A stretch of DNA of 44,505 nt from an uncultured Bacteroidota bacterium (GCA_903871575.1 CAIQHJ010000126.1:1-44505), one strand, 5' to 3'; positions 26,081 through 34,696 are shown, numbered from the stretch's first letter. Notes: generated by a model from the sequence alone, not told the origin. Program-made: numbers and translations.

Positions 26081-26790
26081 GAGGAGATGTTCCGATGGAA
26101 CATGCGCAACCAAATCTAAATTGTTTCGTCTCTCGGGGCTATAGATGAAATGTTTTGATGGGGCATACAAACCATTCTAAATTATTCTTGTATTCGGGTA
26201 ATTGAGGAGATGTTCCGATGGAACATTTAAATCAATTCAACATTGTTTCGTCTCTCGGGGCTATTGAGGAATTGTTATAATGGAACATATAAAACAAATC
26301 GAAATTATTCCTGTATTCGGGGCATTGAGGAGATGTTCCGATGGAAATGCGCATCAAATCTAAATTGTTTCATCTCTCGTGGTTATAGATGAAATGTTAT
26401 GATGGGGTATTCAAACCATTCTAAATTATTCTTGTATTCGGGGCATTGAGGAGATTTTCCGATGGAACATGTAAATCAATTCAACATTGTTTCGTCTCTC
26501 GAGGTTATAGATGAAATGTTTTGATGGGGCATTCAAACCATTCTAAATTATTCTTGTATTCGGGGCATTGAGGAGATTTTCCGATGGAACATGTAAATCA
26601 ATTCAACATTGTTTCGTCTCTCGGGGCTATTGAGGAAATGTTTTGATAGGGCATACAAACTATTCTAAATTATTCCTGTATTCGGGTAATGGAGGAGATT
26701 TTCCGATGGAACATTTAAATCAATTCAACATTGTTTCGTCTCTCGGGGTTATTGATGAAATGTTTTGATGACACATATAAATCAAATCAG
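26081..26790 (+). repeat. Higher-order tandem array: alternating A (62-bp) and B (60-bp) monomers, 122-bp period
   Basis: Six A and six B monomers alternate. A units start at 26081, 26204, 26326, 26448, 26570 and 26692 (GAGGAGATGTTCCGATGG...). B units start at 26144, 26266, 26388, 26510, 26632 and 26754 (GATGAAATGTTTTGATGG...); the last B decays. A2 and A6 differ at two of 62 positions, while A and B differ widely, so the dimer is the amplified unit. Every monomer has a hairpin, ATGTTCC-GAT-GGAACAT in A and the wobble form ATGTTTT-GAT-GGGGCAT in B. No ORF spans it, and it lacks unique spacers. It lies between convergent genes. Confidence 0.93.
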
Positions 26791-26842
26791 ACAATTAGTA
26801 TTACCCAAGCAAAACACATCCCCTTTGGTGAATTAAACAAGC

Positions 26843-28057
26843 TTACCTCCTACTCGCAATCAATAAATTCAAATCTGTATATTTTAAATCAAACCTTTCG
26901 CTCAAATAAATATTGGTCAAACTCCCTTTAAACAAATATATCCCGCTGCGGATGCTTACTTTATGCCACACGATGTTATCTATTCCTCCATCTTCTCCCG
27001 TTTCCAACAACAACGACATCAACACGTTGCTTATGGCTTGAGATGCTGTACGGGCAAAGCCACTCGGAATATTGGGAACACAATAATGTATCACATCAAA
27101 TTTTGTAAACACTGGCTTCTCATGTGAAGTCACCTCACTGGTTTCAAAACAACCACCATGATCAATACTCACATCTACAATAACTGAACCCGCCCGCATG
27201 TTGCTTACCATTTCTTCTGTTACCACAATCGGCACCCTTCCTGCAGCCCCACTCATCGCACCTATCGCCACATCACATGTTTTCAATTGCTTACTCAAAA
27301 TCTTAGGCTCAATAACCGATGTCCACATTCTAACGCCTATGTTGTTTTGCAATCGCTTCAATCTGTAAATACTATTATCAAAAACTTTTACACTGGCTCC
27401 CATCGCTAATGCTGTTCTTGCAGCATATTCTCCCACTATGCCCGCCCCAATGATGATCACTTTTGTTGGCGGTATGCCACTGATTCCTCCTACCAAAACA
27501 CCTTTCCCATTATTTGCATTGCTCAAATATTGACCGGCAATCAACATAACCGCACTCCCTGCAATCTCACTCATACTCCTCACAATTGGATTGTGGCCAC
27601 TATCGTCTTTTAAATTCTCAAAACTCAATGCAGTCACTTTCTTCTCCATCATCTTTTCTAAAATTTCCTTTTTCATTATTGCCATATGAATTGGGGAAAT
27701 GATGGTTGTATTGGGCTTCAACAATGCACAATCTTCTTCGCTCACTGGTGCACTTTTTACAATAATGTCGCAATTAAAAATAGATTGCTTGTCGTATGCA
27801 ATTTTTGTTCCCACTTCACTATAATCATTGTCGCTATAATTAGAACCTTTTGCAGCATTCGACTCCATCAATACCTGATGCCCATTCGCAATTAAAACGC
27901 CAACAGCCTCCGGTGTTAAAGCAATCCTGTTTTCATTAAATGATGTCTCCTTTGGAATGCCAATTTGTAATGACTCACCTTTTGGTTTCACATCAAGCGT
28001 TTCTTCTAATGTTTCGTAATTGAATGACGATGAAACAAATGGTTTTGATGTTGCCAT
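26843..28057 (-). CDS. ald: Alanine dehydrogenase
   Basis: Interconverts L-alanine and pyruvate with NAD. The 404-aa protein has the AlaDH/PNT N-terminal domain (IGIPKETSFNENRIALTPEAVGVLIANGHQVLME), the substrate region SPIHMA, the Rossmann motif VIIIGAGIVGEYAARTALAMGASVKVFD, and VDVSIDHGGCFETSEVTSH near the C-terminus. It is slightly longer than typical 370-aa Ald because of an N-terminal extension (MATSKPFVSSSFNYETLEETLDVKPKGES), as is common in this group. The start is an ATG. Its 3' end borders the repeat array; tsaE lies 44 bases upstream. Confidence 0.93.
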   Translation of the reverse strand: MATSKPFVSSSFNYETLEETLDVKPKGESLQIGIPKETSFNENRIALTPEAVGVLIANGHQVLMESNAAKGSNYSDNDYSEVGTKIAYDKQSIFNCDIIVKSAPVSEEDCALLKPNTTIISPIHMAIMKKEILEKMMEKKVTALSFENLKDDSGHNPIVRSMSEIAGSAVMLIAGQYLSNANNGKGVLVGGISGIPPTKVIIIGAGIVGEYAARTALAMGASVKVFDNSIYRLKRLQNNIGVRMWTSVIEPKILSKQLKTCDVAIGAMSGAAGRVPIVVTEEMVSNMRAGSVIVDVSIDHGGCFETSEVTSHEKPVFTKFDVIHYCVPNIPSGFARTASQAISNVLMSLLLETGEDGGIDNIVWHKVSIRSGIYLFKGSLTNIYLSERFDLKYTDLNLLIASRR

Positions 28058-28101
28058 AATATTTTAAATAAATAATGAATGGATTTTACTCGGAATACAA
28101 T

Positions 28102-28515
28102 TTACAAATTAAATGTTAGGATTCTTGTATTTGCATCAATGGTGTTGATAAAACAATGTACCACATCCATCGGAAAAATTCCTGGTGCTCGTTCTGGCCA
28201 TTCTACAAAACAAAAAGCATCCTGGTCAAAACAATCTTCAACTCCTGCCGCAATGGCTTCGCGCTCATCTTTTAAACGATATAAATCTATGTGAAATATG
28301 TTGCCATTTTCTGTTGTTTGATATGCATTGATTATTGAAAATGTAGGACTGCTTTGGCCTTCCGCTACACCCAACACTTCGCAAACTGAACCAATAAATG
28401 TTGTTTTGCCCGCACCCATCTCTCCATGAAATGCGAAACAAGTTGACCCCTTTGTTTTTTCTGCAAACATCTGTGCTGCAGATTTAATTTCTTCTAGTGC
28501 ATATTTGATTTCCAT
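28102..28515 (-). CDS. tsaE: tRNA threonylcarbamoyladenosine synthesis ATPase TsaE
   Basis: TsaE is the small ATPase of the TsaBDE complex making t6A37 in tRNA. At 137 aa it has the P-loop GEMGAGKTTFI, then SPTFSIINAYQTTENGNIFHIDLYRL, and CFVEWPERAPGIFP, all family-typical. The start is an ATG at 28515; a TATCTTTG box precedes it by 4 bases. It is divergent from the copper ATPase and upstream of ald. Confidence 0.95.
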   Translation of the reverse strand: MEIKYALEEIKSAAQMFAEKTKGSTCFAFHGEMGAGKTTFIGSVCEVLGVAEGQSSPTFSIINAYQTTENGNIFHIDLYRLKDEREAIAAGVEDCFDQDAFCFVEWPERAPGIFPMDVVHCFINTIDANTRILTFNL

Positions 28516-28519
28516 ATGA

Positions 28520-28527
28520 CAAAGATA
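28520..28527 (-). promoter_or_regulatory. -7 promoter box (TATCTTTG) at the tsaE start
   Basis: An exact TAnnTTTG match on the minus strand, 4 bases before the tsaE ATG, the same box-to-ATG spacing as at the DUF3109 gene. If used, the tsaE mRNA would be leaderless. The -33 box is not evident. Confidence 0.4.
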
Positions 28528-28577
28528 TTTTCATAATTAATAATTAAGCACTTAATTTATTGAGGTAAATTTATGTT

Positions 28578-30695
28578 ATGGAAAAAATTACATGGAAAGT
28601 AGATGGGATGACTTGTAGCAATTGTGCTTTATCCATTAATAAACTCCTCGAAAAAAAAGGATTGGTCAATATAAAAGTCAACCCCATTGACGGTATTGTA
28701 CACTTCGATTGGGACCACAAGCCTTCACTTGAATCTATTAAAAACGATATAGCCGGTTTAGGTTATGCGGTTAAAGATGATGAACAACAAGTTAGTTCAA
28801 CAAAAACCAAATGGCTCTCTACAAATAAACAACGTTTTTTATTTACACTTCCTTTTACTGCCATACTCATGTTGCACATGCTGCACCAATGGATTCCATT
28901 GCATTTCATCGCCAATCCTTGGTTGCAACTTATTTTGTGTACGCCTGTATTTATCGTTGGCATGTTGTTTTTTGGGAAAAGTGCTTGGCGAAGTATTTGG
29001 AGCGGAGTGCCCAACATGAATGTGTTGGTTACTTTAGGATCCTCCCTTGCTTTTGTTTATAGCCTTGCCGGTCTCCTCTATTTTAAAAACGCAGATTATA
29101 TTTTTTTTGAAACTACCGCATCAATAATCACCTTAGTGTTATTGGGCAATTACCTCGAAGAAAACACCAAAAAAGCAACACAAAAGGCACTCGATAGTTT
29201 GGTCAAATCACAAAAACTGATGGCCAACATGATTGCTTTTGACGACAAACACCAGGAACAGATTTTTCAAATTGAAAATACACAGCTGAAAACCGGAGAT
29301 TTAATCCTCATCAAAACTGGTGAACAAGTGCCCATTGATTGCAAAATTTTATGGGGCGATTGTGCGGTTAATGAAGCCATTATTACAGGAGAAAGCATCC
29401 CCATTCTTAAAACCAAAAAAGACGCTTTAATTGGCGGAAGCACCATCGACGACGGCATCATAAAAGCACAGGTTACTGCCGTTGGAAAAGATACCGTATT
29501 GGCCAGCATCATTTTGATGGTTCAACAAGCACAAGCCGAAAAGCCGCCTATGCAAAAACTGGCAGATAGAATCAGTGCCATTTTTGTTCCCGTTGTCATT
29601 GTGATTGCTATCATTGCTTTTTTGGCCAACTACTTTTTCTTTGCTATTCCTTTCGATTTGTCATTGATGCGGGCCATTGCCGTTTTGGTCATCTCTTGTC
29701 CCTGCGCAATGGGCCTTGCCACGCCAGCTGCTATTGCTGTTGGTTTGGGTAGGGCTGCAAAAAAAGGCATCATCTTTCGAAACGCAACCAGTTTAGAATC
29801 ATTCAAAACCATTCAACAAATTGTATTCGATAAAACAGGCACTCTAACAACCGGACAATTTACCGTAAGCGATTACCATACTTCCATTGAAGACAGTGAA
29901 TTTAAATCGATTGTATTGTCTATGGAAAAATATTCAAATCATCCCATCGCCAATGGCATTGTAAAAGATTGGAAACAAGCGAGCGTGGTGCTTTGGAAAA
30001 ACGCAACAGAAATAAAAGGAATTGGTGTTCGAACAGAAGATAATATGGGCAATGTTTTCGAAGCTGGCTCATCCAAAATTTTAAAAAGCCAAAACGCAAC
30101 AGATAGCCACAATGTATATGTGCTAAAAAATGGCGAATTGATCGGTTGGGTGGACGTACAAGATGAAATCAGGCCAGAAGCAAGGCAAGTAATGGATTGG
30201 TTTAATCAACACAACATTAAAACCATCATGCTCACGGGCGATTTGCAGCAAAAAGCGGATGTCGTGGCAAAAGCACTTGGGATACAAGAGGTTTTTGCAT
30301 CTTATTCTCCTGCACAAAAACTCAAAAAAATTACTGAATTGAATAATCAAAAACCAACCGCCATGGTTGGTGATGGCATCAATGACGCGCCAGCATTGGC
30401 AAAAGCTACCATCGGTATATCCATTAGCGATGCTGCGCAATTGGCGCTGCAACATGCCGATGTTGTGTTGATGAATAAAGGACTGCAAAATTTACCTGAA
30501 GCACTTGGGTTGGGAAAACACACATACATCACCATCAAACAAAATTTATATTGGGCTTTCTCCTACAATATTGTTGCCATTCCAATTGCTGCCATGGGAT
30601 TATTAACGCCAACTTTTGCCGCTTTAATCATGGGTGGCAGTGATGTTATGCTCGCTGTAATTTCTTTACGGCTATTTATAAAAAAGGTTGTTTAA
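28578..30695 (+). CDS. copA: Copper-translocating P1B-type ATPase
   Basis: A membrane pump, most likely exporting Cu(I). The single N-terminal HMA domain carries MTCSNC (Cys13, Cys16). Eight membrane segments are expected, with the CPC motif in ISCPCAMGLATPA. The P domain has DKTGTLT (phospho-Asp near residue 418) and MVGDGINDAPAL near residue 595; the N domain has SNHPIANGI with the HP pair. At 705 aa it is full length. CPC supports Cu(I)/Ag(I) rather than Zn/Cd. Its stop overlaps or nearly touches recQ. An MbnP/MbnH-like pair 6 kb downstream is the only other copper-linked locus. Confidence 0.93.
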   Translation: MEKITWKVDGMTCSNCALSINKLLEKKGLVNIKVNPIDGIVHFDWDHKPSLESIKNDIAGLGYAVKDDEQQVSSTKTKWLSTNKQRFLFTLPFTAILMLHMLHQWIPLHFIANPWLQLILCTPVFIVGMLFFGKSAWRSIWSGVPNMNVLVTLGSSLAFVYSLAGLLYFKNADYIFFETTASIITLVLLGNYLEENTKKATQKALDSLVKSQKLMANMIAFDDKHQEQIFQIENTQLKTGDLILIKTGEQVPIDCKILWGDCAVNEAIITGESIPILKTKKDALIGGSTIDDGIIKAQVTAVGKDTVLASIILMVQQAQAEKPPMQKLADRISAIFVPVVIVIAIIAFLANYFFFAIPFDLSLMRAIAVLVISCPCAMGLATPAAIAVGLGRAAKKGIIFRNATSLESFKTIQQIVFDKTGTLTTGQFTVSDYHTSIEDSEFKSIVLSMEKYSNHPIANGIVKDWKQASVVLWKNATEIKGIGVRTEDNMGNVFEAGSSKILKSQNATDSHNVYVLKNGELIGWVDVQDEIRPEARQVMDWFNQHNIKTIMLTGDLQQKADVVAKALGIQEVFASYSPAQKLKKITELNNQKPTAMVGDGINDAPALAKATIGISISDAAQLALQHADVVLMNKGLQNLPEALGLGKHTYITIKQNLYWAFSYNIVAIPIAAMGLLTPTFAALIMGGSDVMLAVISLRLFIKKVV

Positions 30696-30717
30696 CTTCA
30701 TTTCTTATTACAATACC

Positions 30718-32625
30718 TTGAATTCTAGCACATCAATTTTAAAAAAATATTGGGGACATGAACAGTTTCGTCCAATGCAGGAAAGCATTGTAAATGCTGT
30801 ATTAGAAGGAAACGACGTACTGGCTTTGTTACCAACAGGTGGTGGAAAATCGGTGTGCTTTCAAGTTCCCGCAATGATGATGGAAGGCATTTGTATTGTA
30901 ATCAGTCCGCTCATTGCTTTGATGAAAGACCAAGTGGAAAATCTTCAAAAAAAAGGAATTCACGCTTTGTCTATTTATTCGGGCATGCACTACATGGAAG
31001 TGAAACGAACACTCCAAAATGCTGCTTATGGAAATTACAAGTTCCTCTATGTTTCACCCGAAAGATTGGAGACATCCCTTTTTGAAGAATACCTGCCAGC
31101 CATCAATCCATGTCTCATTGCTATTGATGAAGCACATTGCATCTCTCAATGGGGATACGATTTCAGGCCTTCTTATTTAAACATTGCAGCGCTTCGTAAA
31201 CATTTACCCGATATTCCCATTATTGCACTAACGGCATCTGCTACACTAACTGTGCAAAATGACATTTGCGAAAAATTGTTGTTCAACAAAAAGCAAATGC
31301 GTTTTCAACAATCTTTTGCCAGGCCCAATTTATCTTACCATGCATTGCAACCTGTTGCCAAACAAACCAAGTTGATTGATGTGTTGCAAAAAATAAAGGG
31401 AAGTTCTATTGTATATTGCAAAAGTAGAAAGCAAACCCAACAAATTGCAACCCTGCTCTCACAGCAAGGCATAGTAGCAGATTTTTATCATGCTGGACTT
31501 AGCAGCGCCCAAAGGGATTCCAAACAAGAAGATTGGATAAAAAACAAGATACAGACGATTGTATGTACCAATGCATTTGGTATGGGAATCGACAAGCCAG
31601 ATGTACGTCTCGTGGTGCATTATGCTATCCCCGAAAGTTTAGAACATTATTACCAAGAAGCAGGAAGAGCCGGTAGAGATGGGAATCGTGCACATGCCAT
31701 TTTATTGTTTGAAAAACAAGAGTTGAACGACTTGTATCAAATGCATGAGATGAGATTCCCCACATTAGATTTTTTAAAAAAATTGTACGCCGATTTAATG
31801 AACCATTTACAAGTGGCAGCAGGTATTGGCGAAGGACAAACTTTTGATTTTGAAATGAGCGTTTTTGCTGAGAATTTCAAACTCAACATCTTACAGGCCA
31901 CCTATGGTTTGCAAGCATTGGCACAAGAAGGATTGTTCTATATGGGCGAATCTATTTACAAACCTTCAAAAATTGTATTTACTACAACAAAAGATGCATT
32001 GATTGATTTTGAAAATATGCATCCTACGTTGGAGCCAATTATAAAGGCATTGTTAAGAAGCTATGAAGGCATTTTCGATTACCCCGTAAATATTTATGAA
32101 TCGCTGATTGCAAAATTGATACACTTGCCCATAGATCAAATCAAAAATGGATTGAGTATTTTACACAAATATCAAATCATTGATTATATCCCACAAAGCG
32201 ACAAGCCACAAATAACGCTGCTGCAAAATAGAATGTATCGCGACGACTTTCGATTTGATATCACTGCATTATCGAAACGAAAACAGCAGCACCTTGAAAG
32301 AATACAGGCCATGGCAGATTTTACCGTCAATCAAACCTTGTGTAGATCTGTAATCATCGGTCGATATTTCAATGATGAAAAAATACAAGCCTGCGGAATT
32401 TGCGACAATTGTATGCAGCTTCAAAAGAACAAAATAACAGCATTGCAAGTTGAGGAAATCAGCAATAAAATTTTATCCGTTTTGGAATGTGATCAACAGG
32501 ATTTAAAAGGATTGTCACAAGTCATTGCAACAGAGAACAAGGAAAACATTTTGCAGGTGATACAATACCTCGAAGCTGAGGAAATCATCAAGTTGAATGA
32601 AGATGGAAAATATCAGAAAGTTTAA
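30718..32625 (+). CDS. recQ: ATP-dependent DNA helicase RecQ
   Basis: A 3'-5' helicase in recombination and repair. The helicase core has Walker A in LLPTGGGKSVCFQVPA, AIDEAHCISQWGYDFRPSY (DEAH plus aromatic loop), TNAFGMGIDKPDVRLVVHYAIPESLEHYYQEAGRAGRDG, and a Zn-binding Cys cluster (CRSVIIGRYF...CGICDNC). A winged-helix-like tail follows; no HRDC domain is seen. No ATG is available. The track uses TTG 30688 (645 aa, overlapping copA by 8 bases); I favour TTG 30718, which gives MNSSTSILKKYWGHEQFRPMQ and aligns with other RecQ N-termini. Likely cotranscribed with copA. Confidence 0.93.
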   Translation: MNSSTSILKKYWGHEQFRPMQESIVNAVLEGNDVLALLPTGGGKSVCFQVPAMMMEGICIVISPLIALMKDQVENLQKKGIHALSIYSGMHYMEVKRTLQNAAYGNYKFLYVSPERLETSLFEEYLPAINPCLIAIDEAHCISQWGYDFRPSYLNIAALRKHLPDIPIIALTASATLTVQNDICEKLLFNKKQMRFQQSFARPNLSYHALQPVAKQTKLIDVLQKIKGSSIVYCKSRKQTQQIATLLSQQGIVADFYHAGLSSAQRDSKQEDWIKNKIQTIVCTNAFGMGIDKPDVRLVVHYAIPESLEHYYQEAGRAGRDGNRAHAILLFEKQELNDLYQMHEMRFPTLDFLKKLYADLMNHLQVAAGIGEGQTFDFEMSVFAENFKLNILQATYGLQALAQEGLFYMGESIYKPSKIVFTTTKDALIDFENMHPTLEPIIKALLRSYEGIFDYPVNIYESLIAKLIHLPIDQIKNGLSILHKYQIIDYIPQSDKPQITLLQNRMYRDDFRFDITALSKRKQQHLERIQAMADFTVNQTLCRSVIIGRYFNDEKIQACGICDNCMQLQKNKITALQVEEISNKILSVLECDQQDLKGLSQVIATENKENILQVIQYLEAEEIIKLNEDGKYQKV

Positions 32626-32628
32626 ATC

Positions 32629-32691
32629 AAAAAAAAGGGACCAAGATAAAAATCTAGTCCCGCTTTAAAATCCAATATCCTATGAAAAACC
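32629..32691 (-). ncRNA. Candidate small RNA, copy 1 (about 60 nt)
   Basis: The minus strand reads GGTTTTTCATAGGATATTGG and on to a stem GGGAC...GTCCC followed by eight T. A promoter-like TTTG-N19-TATCTTTG sits just before it. The region from TTTTTCATAGG to the T-run is almost identical to copy 2 at 39478-39538, differing in the stem, while flanking sequence differs. I infer a short independent RNA ending at an intrinsic terminator 4 bases past the recQ stop. Family unknown; Flavo-1 is one Rfam family to test. Confidence 0.65.
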
Positions 32692-32695
32692 ATGG

Positions 32696-32726
32696 CAAAG
32701 ATAACTGCACCTGGTTATGATACAAA
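32696..32726 (-). promoter_or_regulatory. Promoter of small RNA copy 1 (TTTG-N19-TATCTTTG)
   Basis: On the minus strand TTTG (32726-32723), 19 bases, then TATCTTTG (32703-32696) fit the Bacteroidota -33/-7 consensus, 4 bases before the conserved GGTTTTTCATAGG. Copy 2 has the same spacing, which makes a chance match unlikely. Confidence 0.65.
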
Positions 32727-32841
32727 CAAATTTCTTTTCTTTGTTCAACTTATTTTTCCACAATTTGAATTAAGCTGATATATAGGATTGCTATTTTTTT
32801 TAACCCAATCAATATCAGGAATTTATAAAAATTTATTCCAT

Positions 32842-32849
32842 TAGCTTTG
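32842..32849 (+). promoter_or_regulatory. -7 promoter box (TAGCTTTG) for the rprY-like gene
   Basis: An exact TAnnTTTG match about 100 bases before the response regulator ATG, implying a long AT-rich leader. The remaining bases from 32730 to 32952 are AT-rich with no ORF. The -33 box is weak. Confidence 0.35.
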
Positions 32850-32952
32850 ATGAAAAGATTGATACAAAAAAACCTTTAACAAAAAATTATTCACAAATAA
32901 AAAGATATAAAAAATCAAAAGTATAATTTGGAGTGAACTAAAACATATTACC

Positions 32953-33651
32953 ATGGAAGCAACAAAATCAAAAATCTTACTTTGCGAGGATGATACCAAT
33001 CTTGGCATGGTTTTAAAAAACTACCTTGAATTGAATGACTATGATGTCACATTGGAAAGAGATGGCCGTTTGGGTTTGGCTGCATTTCAAAGGGAAAAAT
33101 ATGACATCTGCCTTTTGGATGTGATGATGCCCAATATGGATGGCTTTACGGTAGCTGAAGAAATCAGAGACATCAACCCAGATGTGCCTTTGTTTTTTCT
33201 GAGTGCAAAAACAATGAAAGAAGACATTATTCAAGGATATAAATTAGGTGCAGATGATTACATCACCAAGCCATTTGATAGTGAGGTGTTGTTGCTTAAA
33301 ATAAAAGCAATCATCAAGCGCAATGAAGAAGATCACAGAGAAGAAGCGAATGCGGAATATGATTTAGGCAATTACCATTTCAATCCGCGTTTACGTGAAT
33401 TAACGGTAGCTGGAAAAACACAAACCCTTTCTCCTAAAGAAAATGATTTATTGAGAATGCTTGCAGATTATAAAAACGATTTACTGCCTCGTGAAGCAGC
33501 ATTGAAAAAAATCTGGGGCAGCGATACCTATTTCAACGGAAGAAGTATGGATGTGTACATTGCTAAATTGAGAAAATATTTAAAAGAAGACGACAAACTA
33601 GAAATAGTAAACATCCATGGAAATGGATTTAGACTGGTTGTTGCAGAGTAA
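32953..33651 (+). CDS. rprY: OmpR-type response regulator (RprY-like)
   Basis: A 232-aa two-component regulator. The receiver domain has the acidic pair Asp13/Asp14 (CEDDTNLG), phospho-acceptor Asp56 (CLLDVMMPNMDG) and Lys in TKPFDSEV. The C-terminal winged-helix domain reads LSPKENDLLRMLADYKNDLLPREAALKKIWG...SMDVYIAKLRKYLKED and HGNGFRLV. It resembles Bacteroidota RprY. No histidine kinase gene is adjacent, so the partner lies elsewhere. It ends 7 bases before the convergent ruvB stop; a hairpin in ruvB may be its terminator. Confidence 0.85.
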   Translation: MEATKSKILLCEDDTNLGMVLKNYLELNDYDVTLERDGRLGLAAFQREKYDICLLDVMMPNMDGFTVAEEIRDINPDVPLFFLSAKTMKEDIIQGYKLGADDYITKPFDSEVLLLKIKAIIKRNEEDHREEANAEYDLGNYHFNPRLRELTVAGKTQTLSPKENDLLRMLADYKNDLLPREAALKKIWGSDTYFNGRSMDVYIAKLRKYLKEDDKLEIVNIHGNGFRLVVAE

Positions 33652-33658
33652 TGGATTC

Positions 33659-34696
33659 TTAACCCCCAAATAGATCATGTTGAGTGCCGCCTTTGTGCGG
33701 CACTTTTCCTAAGTGCCGGTAGGCTTTTTCTGTTACTTCTCTACCCCTCGCTGTTCGCATAATAAACCCTTCCTGAATTAAAAATGGTTCATACACCTCT
33801 TCCAATGTGCCGGGTTCTTCTCCAACAGCTGTAGCAATGGTGGTTATGCCCACAGGTCCTCCTTTAAACTTCTCAATGATGGTGCTCAATATCCGGTTGT
33901 CCATTTCATCTAAGCCGTATTGATCCACATTTAATGCTTTTAATGAATGTTCTGTGATGCCCATGTCAATAATACCATTGCCAAGCACTTGTGCAAAATC
34001 TCTTACCCTTCTCAGCAAACCGTTGGCAATTCTGGGTGTACCTCTGCTTCTGCGCGCAATTTCGCCGGCAGCATCGCTGGTTATTTTTGTTTGCAGAATG
34101 GCCGAACTTCTAATTAATATATTTTTTAGCGTCTCTGCATCATAATATTCCAATCGAGATTTTATTCCAAAACGCGATAGCAAAGGTGCAGTAAGCAAGC
34201 CACTTCTGGTGGTAGCACCTATCAGCGTAAATGGATTTAGCGTAAGTTGAACAGACCGTGCATTGGGGCCGCTATCTATCATGATGTCTATTCTAAAATC
34301 TTCCATCGCAGCATATAAATACTCTTCTACCACCGTACTCAATCGATGAATTTCATCAATAAATAAAACATCATTGGGTTCGAGACTGGTGAGCAATCCG
34401 GCAAGATCACCCGGCTTTTCAATTACCGGACCCGAGGTTTCTTTGATGCTTACGCCCATTTCATTGGCCACAATTCTTGACAAAGTTGTTTTTCCTAAAC
34501 CAGGAGGCCCATGAAACAAAATGTGATCCAAGGCTTCTCCGCGCAATTTGGAGGCTTTTATAAAAATGCTGATGTTCTCAATAATCTGTCCTTGTCCACT
34601 AAATTCTTTGATGTACCCTGGCCGAATATTGTTTTCAAACTCTTTATCGGGGGATTGTAAAATGTCTTTGTTGGTATTTTGAAAGTCTTGGGGCAT
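33659..34696 (-). CDS. ruvB: Holliday junction branch migration helicase RuvB
   Basis: The RuvAB motor at recombination intermediates. The 345-aa AAA+ protein has [15 protein letters not shown] at the N-terminus, Walker [13 protein letters not shown], Walker [16 protein letters not shown], sensor [18 protein letters not shown], the Arg region [20 protein letters not shown], and a winged-helix domain ending in [16 protein letters not shown]. The start is an ATG at 34696. It follows the GGGP synthase gene on the same strand with an 84-base gap. Confidence 0.97.
   Translation of the reverse strand: MPQDFQNTNKDILQSPDKEFENNIRPGYIKEFSGQGQIIENISIFIKASKLRGEALDHILFHGPPGLGKTTLSRIVANEMGVSIKETSGPVIEKPGDLAGLLTSLEPNDVLFIDEIHRLSTVVEEYLYAAMEDFRIDIMIDSGPNARSVQLTLNPFTLIGATTRSGLLTAPLLSRFGIKSRLEYYDAETLKNILIRSSAILQTKITSDAAGEIARRSRGTPRIANGLLRRVRDFAQVLGNGIIDMGITEHSLKALNVDQYGLDEMDNRILSTIIEKFKGGPVGITTIATAVGEEPGTLEEVYEPFLIQEGFIMRTARGREVTEKAYRHLGKVPHKGGTQHDLFGG
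33683..33707 (+). terminator. Terminator-like hairpin inside the ruvB 3' end
   Basis: AGTGCCGC and GCGGCACT form a perfect 8-bp stem around CTTTGT, followed by a short T-run on the plus strand. It lies about 30 bases beyond the rprY stop, inside the ruvB coding sequence, so the rprY transcript probably ends within antisense ruvB. Confidence 0.6.

Noticed and set aside
26081-26790. CRISPR array
   Set aside because: The units are 60-63 bp, all sequence between repeats is itself repeated, and there are no unique spacers and no cas genes.
26731-26931. 66-aa ORF at the end of the array
   Set aside because: It runs from the repeat into antisense ald with no recognisable protein features.
30688-30717. 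TTG 30688 as the recQ start
   Set aside because: It is possible and would couple translation to copA, but the extra residues MFNFISYYNT do not look like the family N-terminus; TTG 30718 fits better. Not settled.
32682-32720. 12-codon plus-strand ORF MKNHGKDNCTWL as a leader peptide
   Set aside because: Copy 2 encodes a different and longer peptide after MKN, so there is no protein-level conservation; the minus-strand promoter and terminator explain the conserved bases better.
33013-33234. 73-aa minus ORF inside the response regulator, considered as a small overlapping gene
   Set aside because: It lies antisense to the conserved receiver domain with no promoter or recognisable product.
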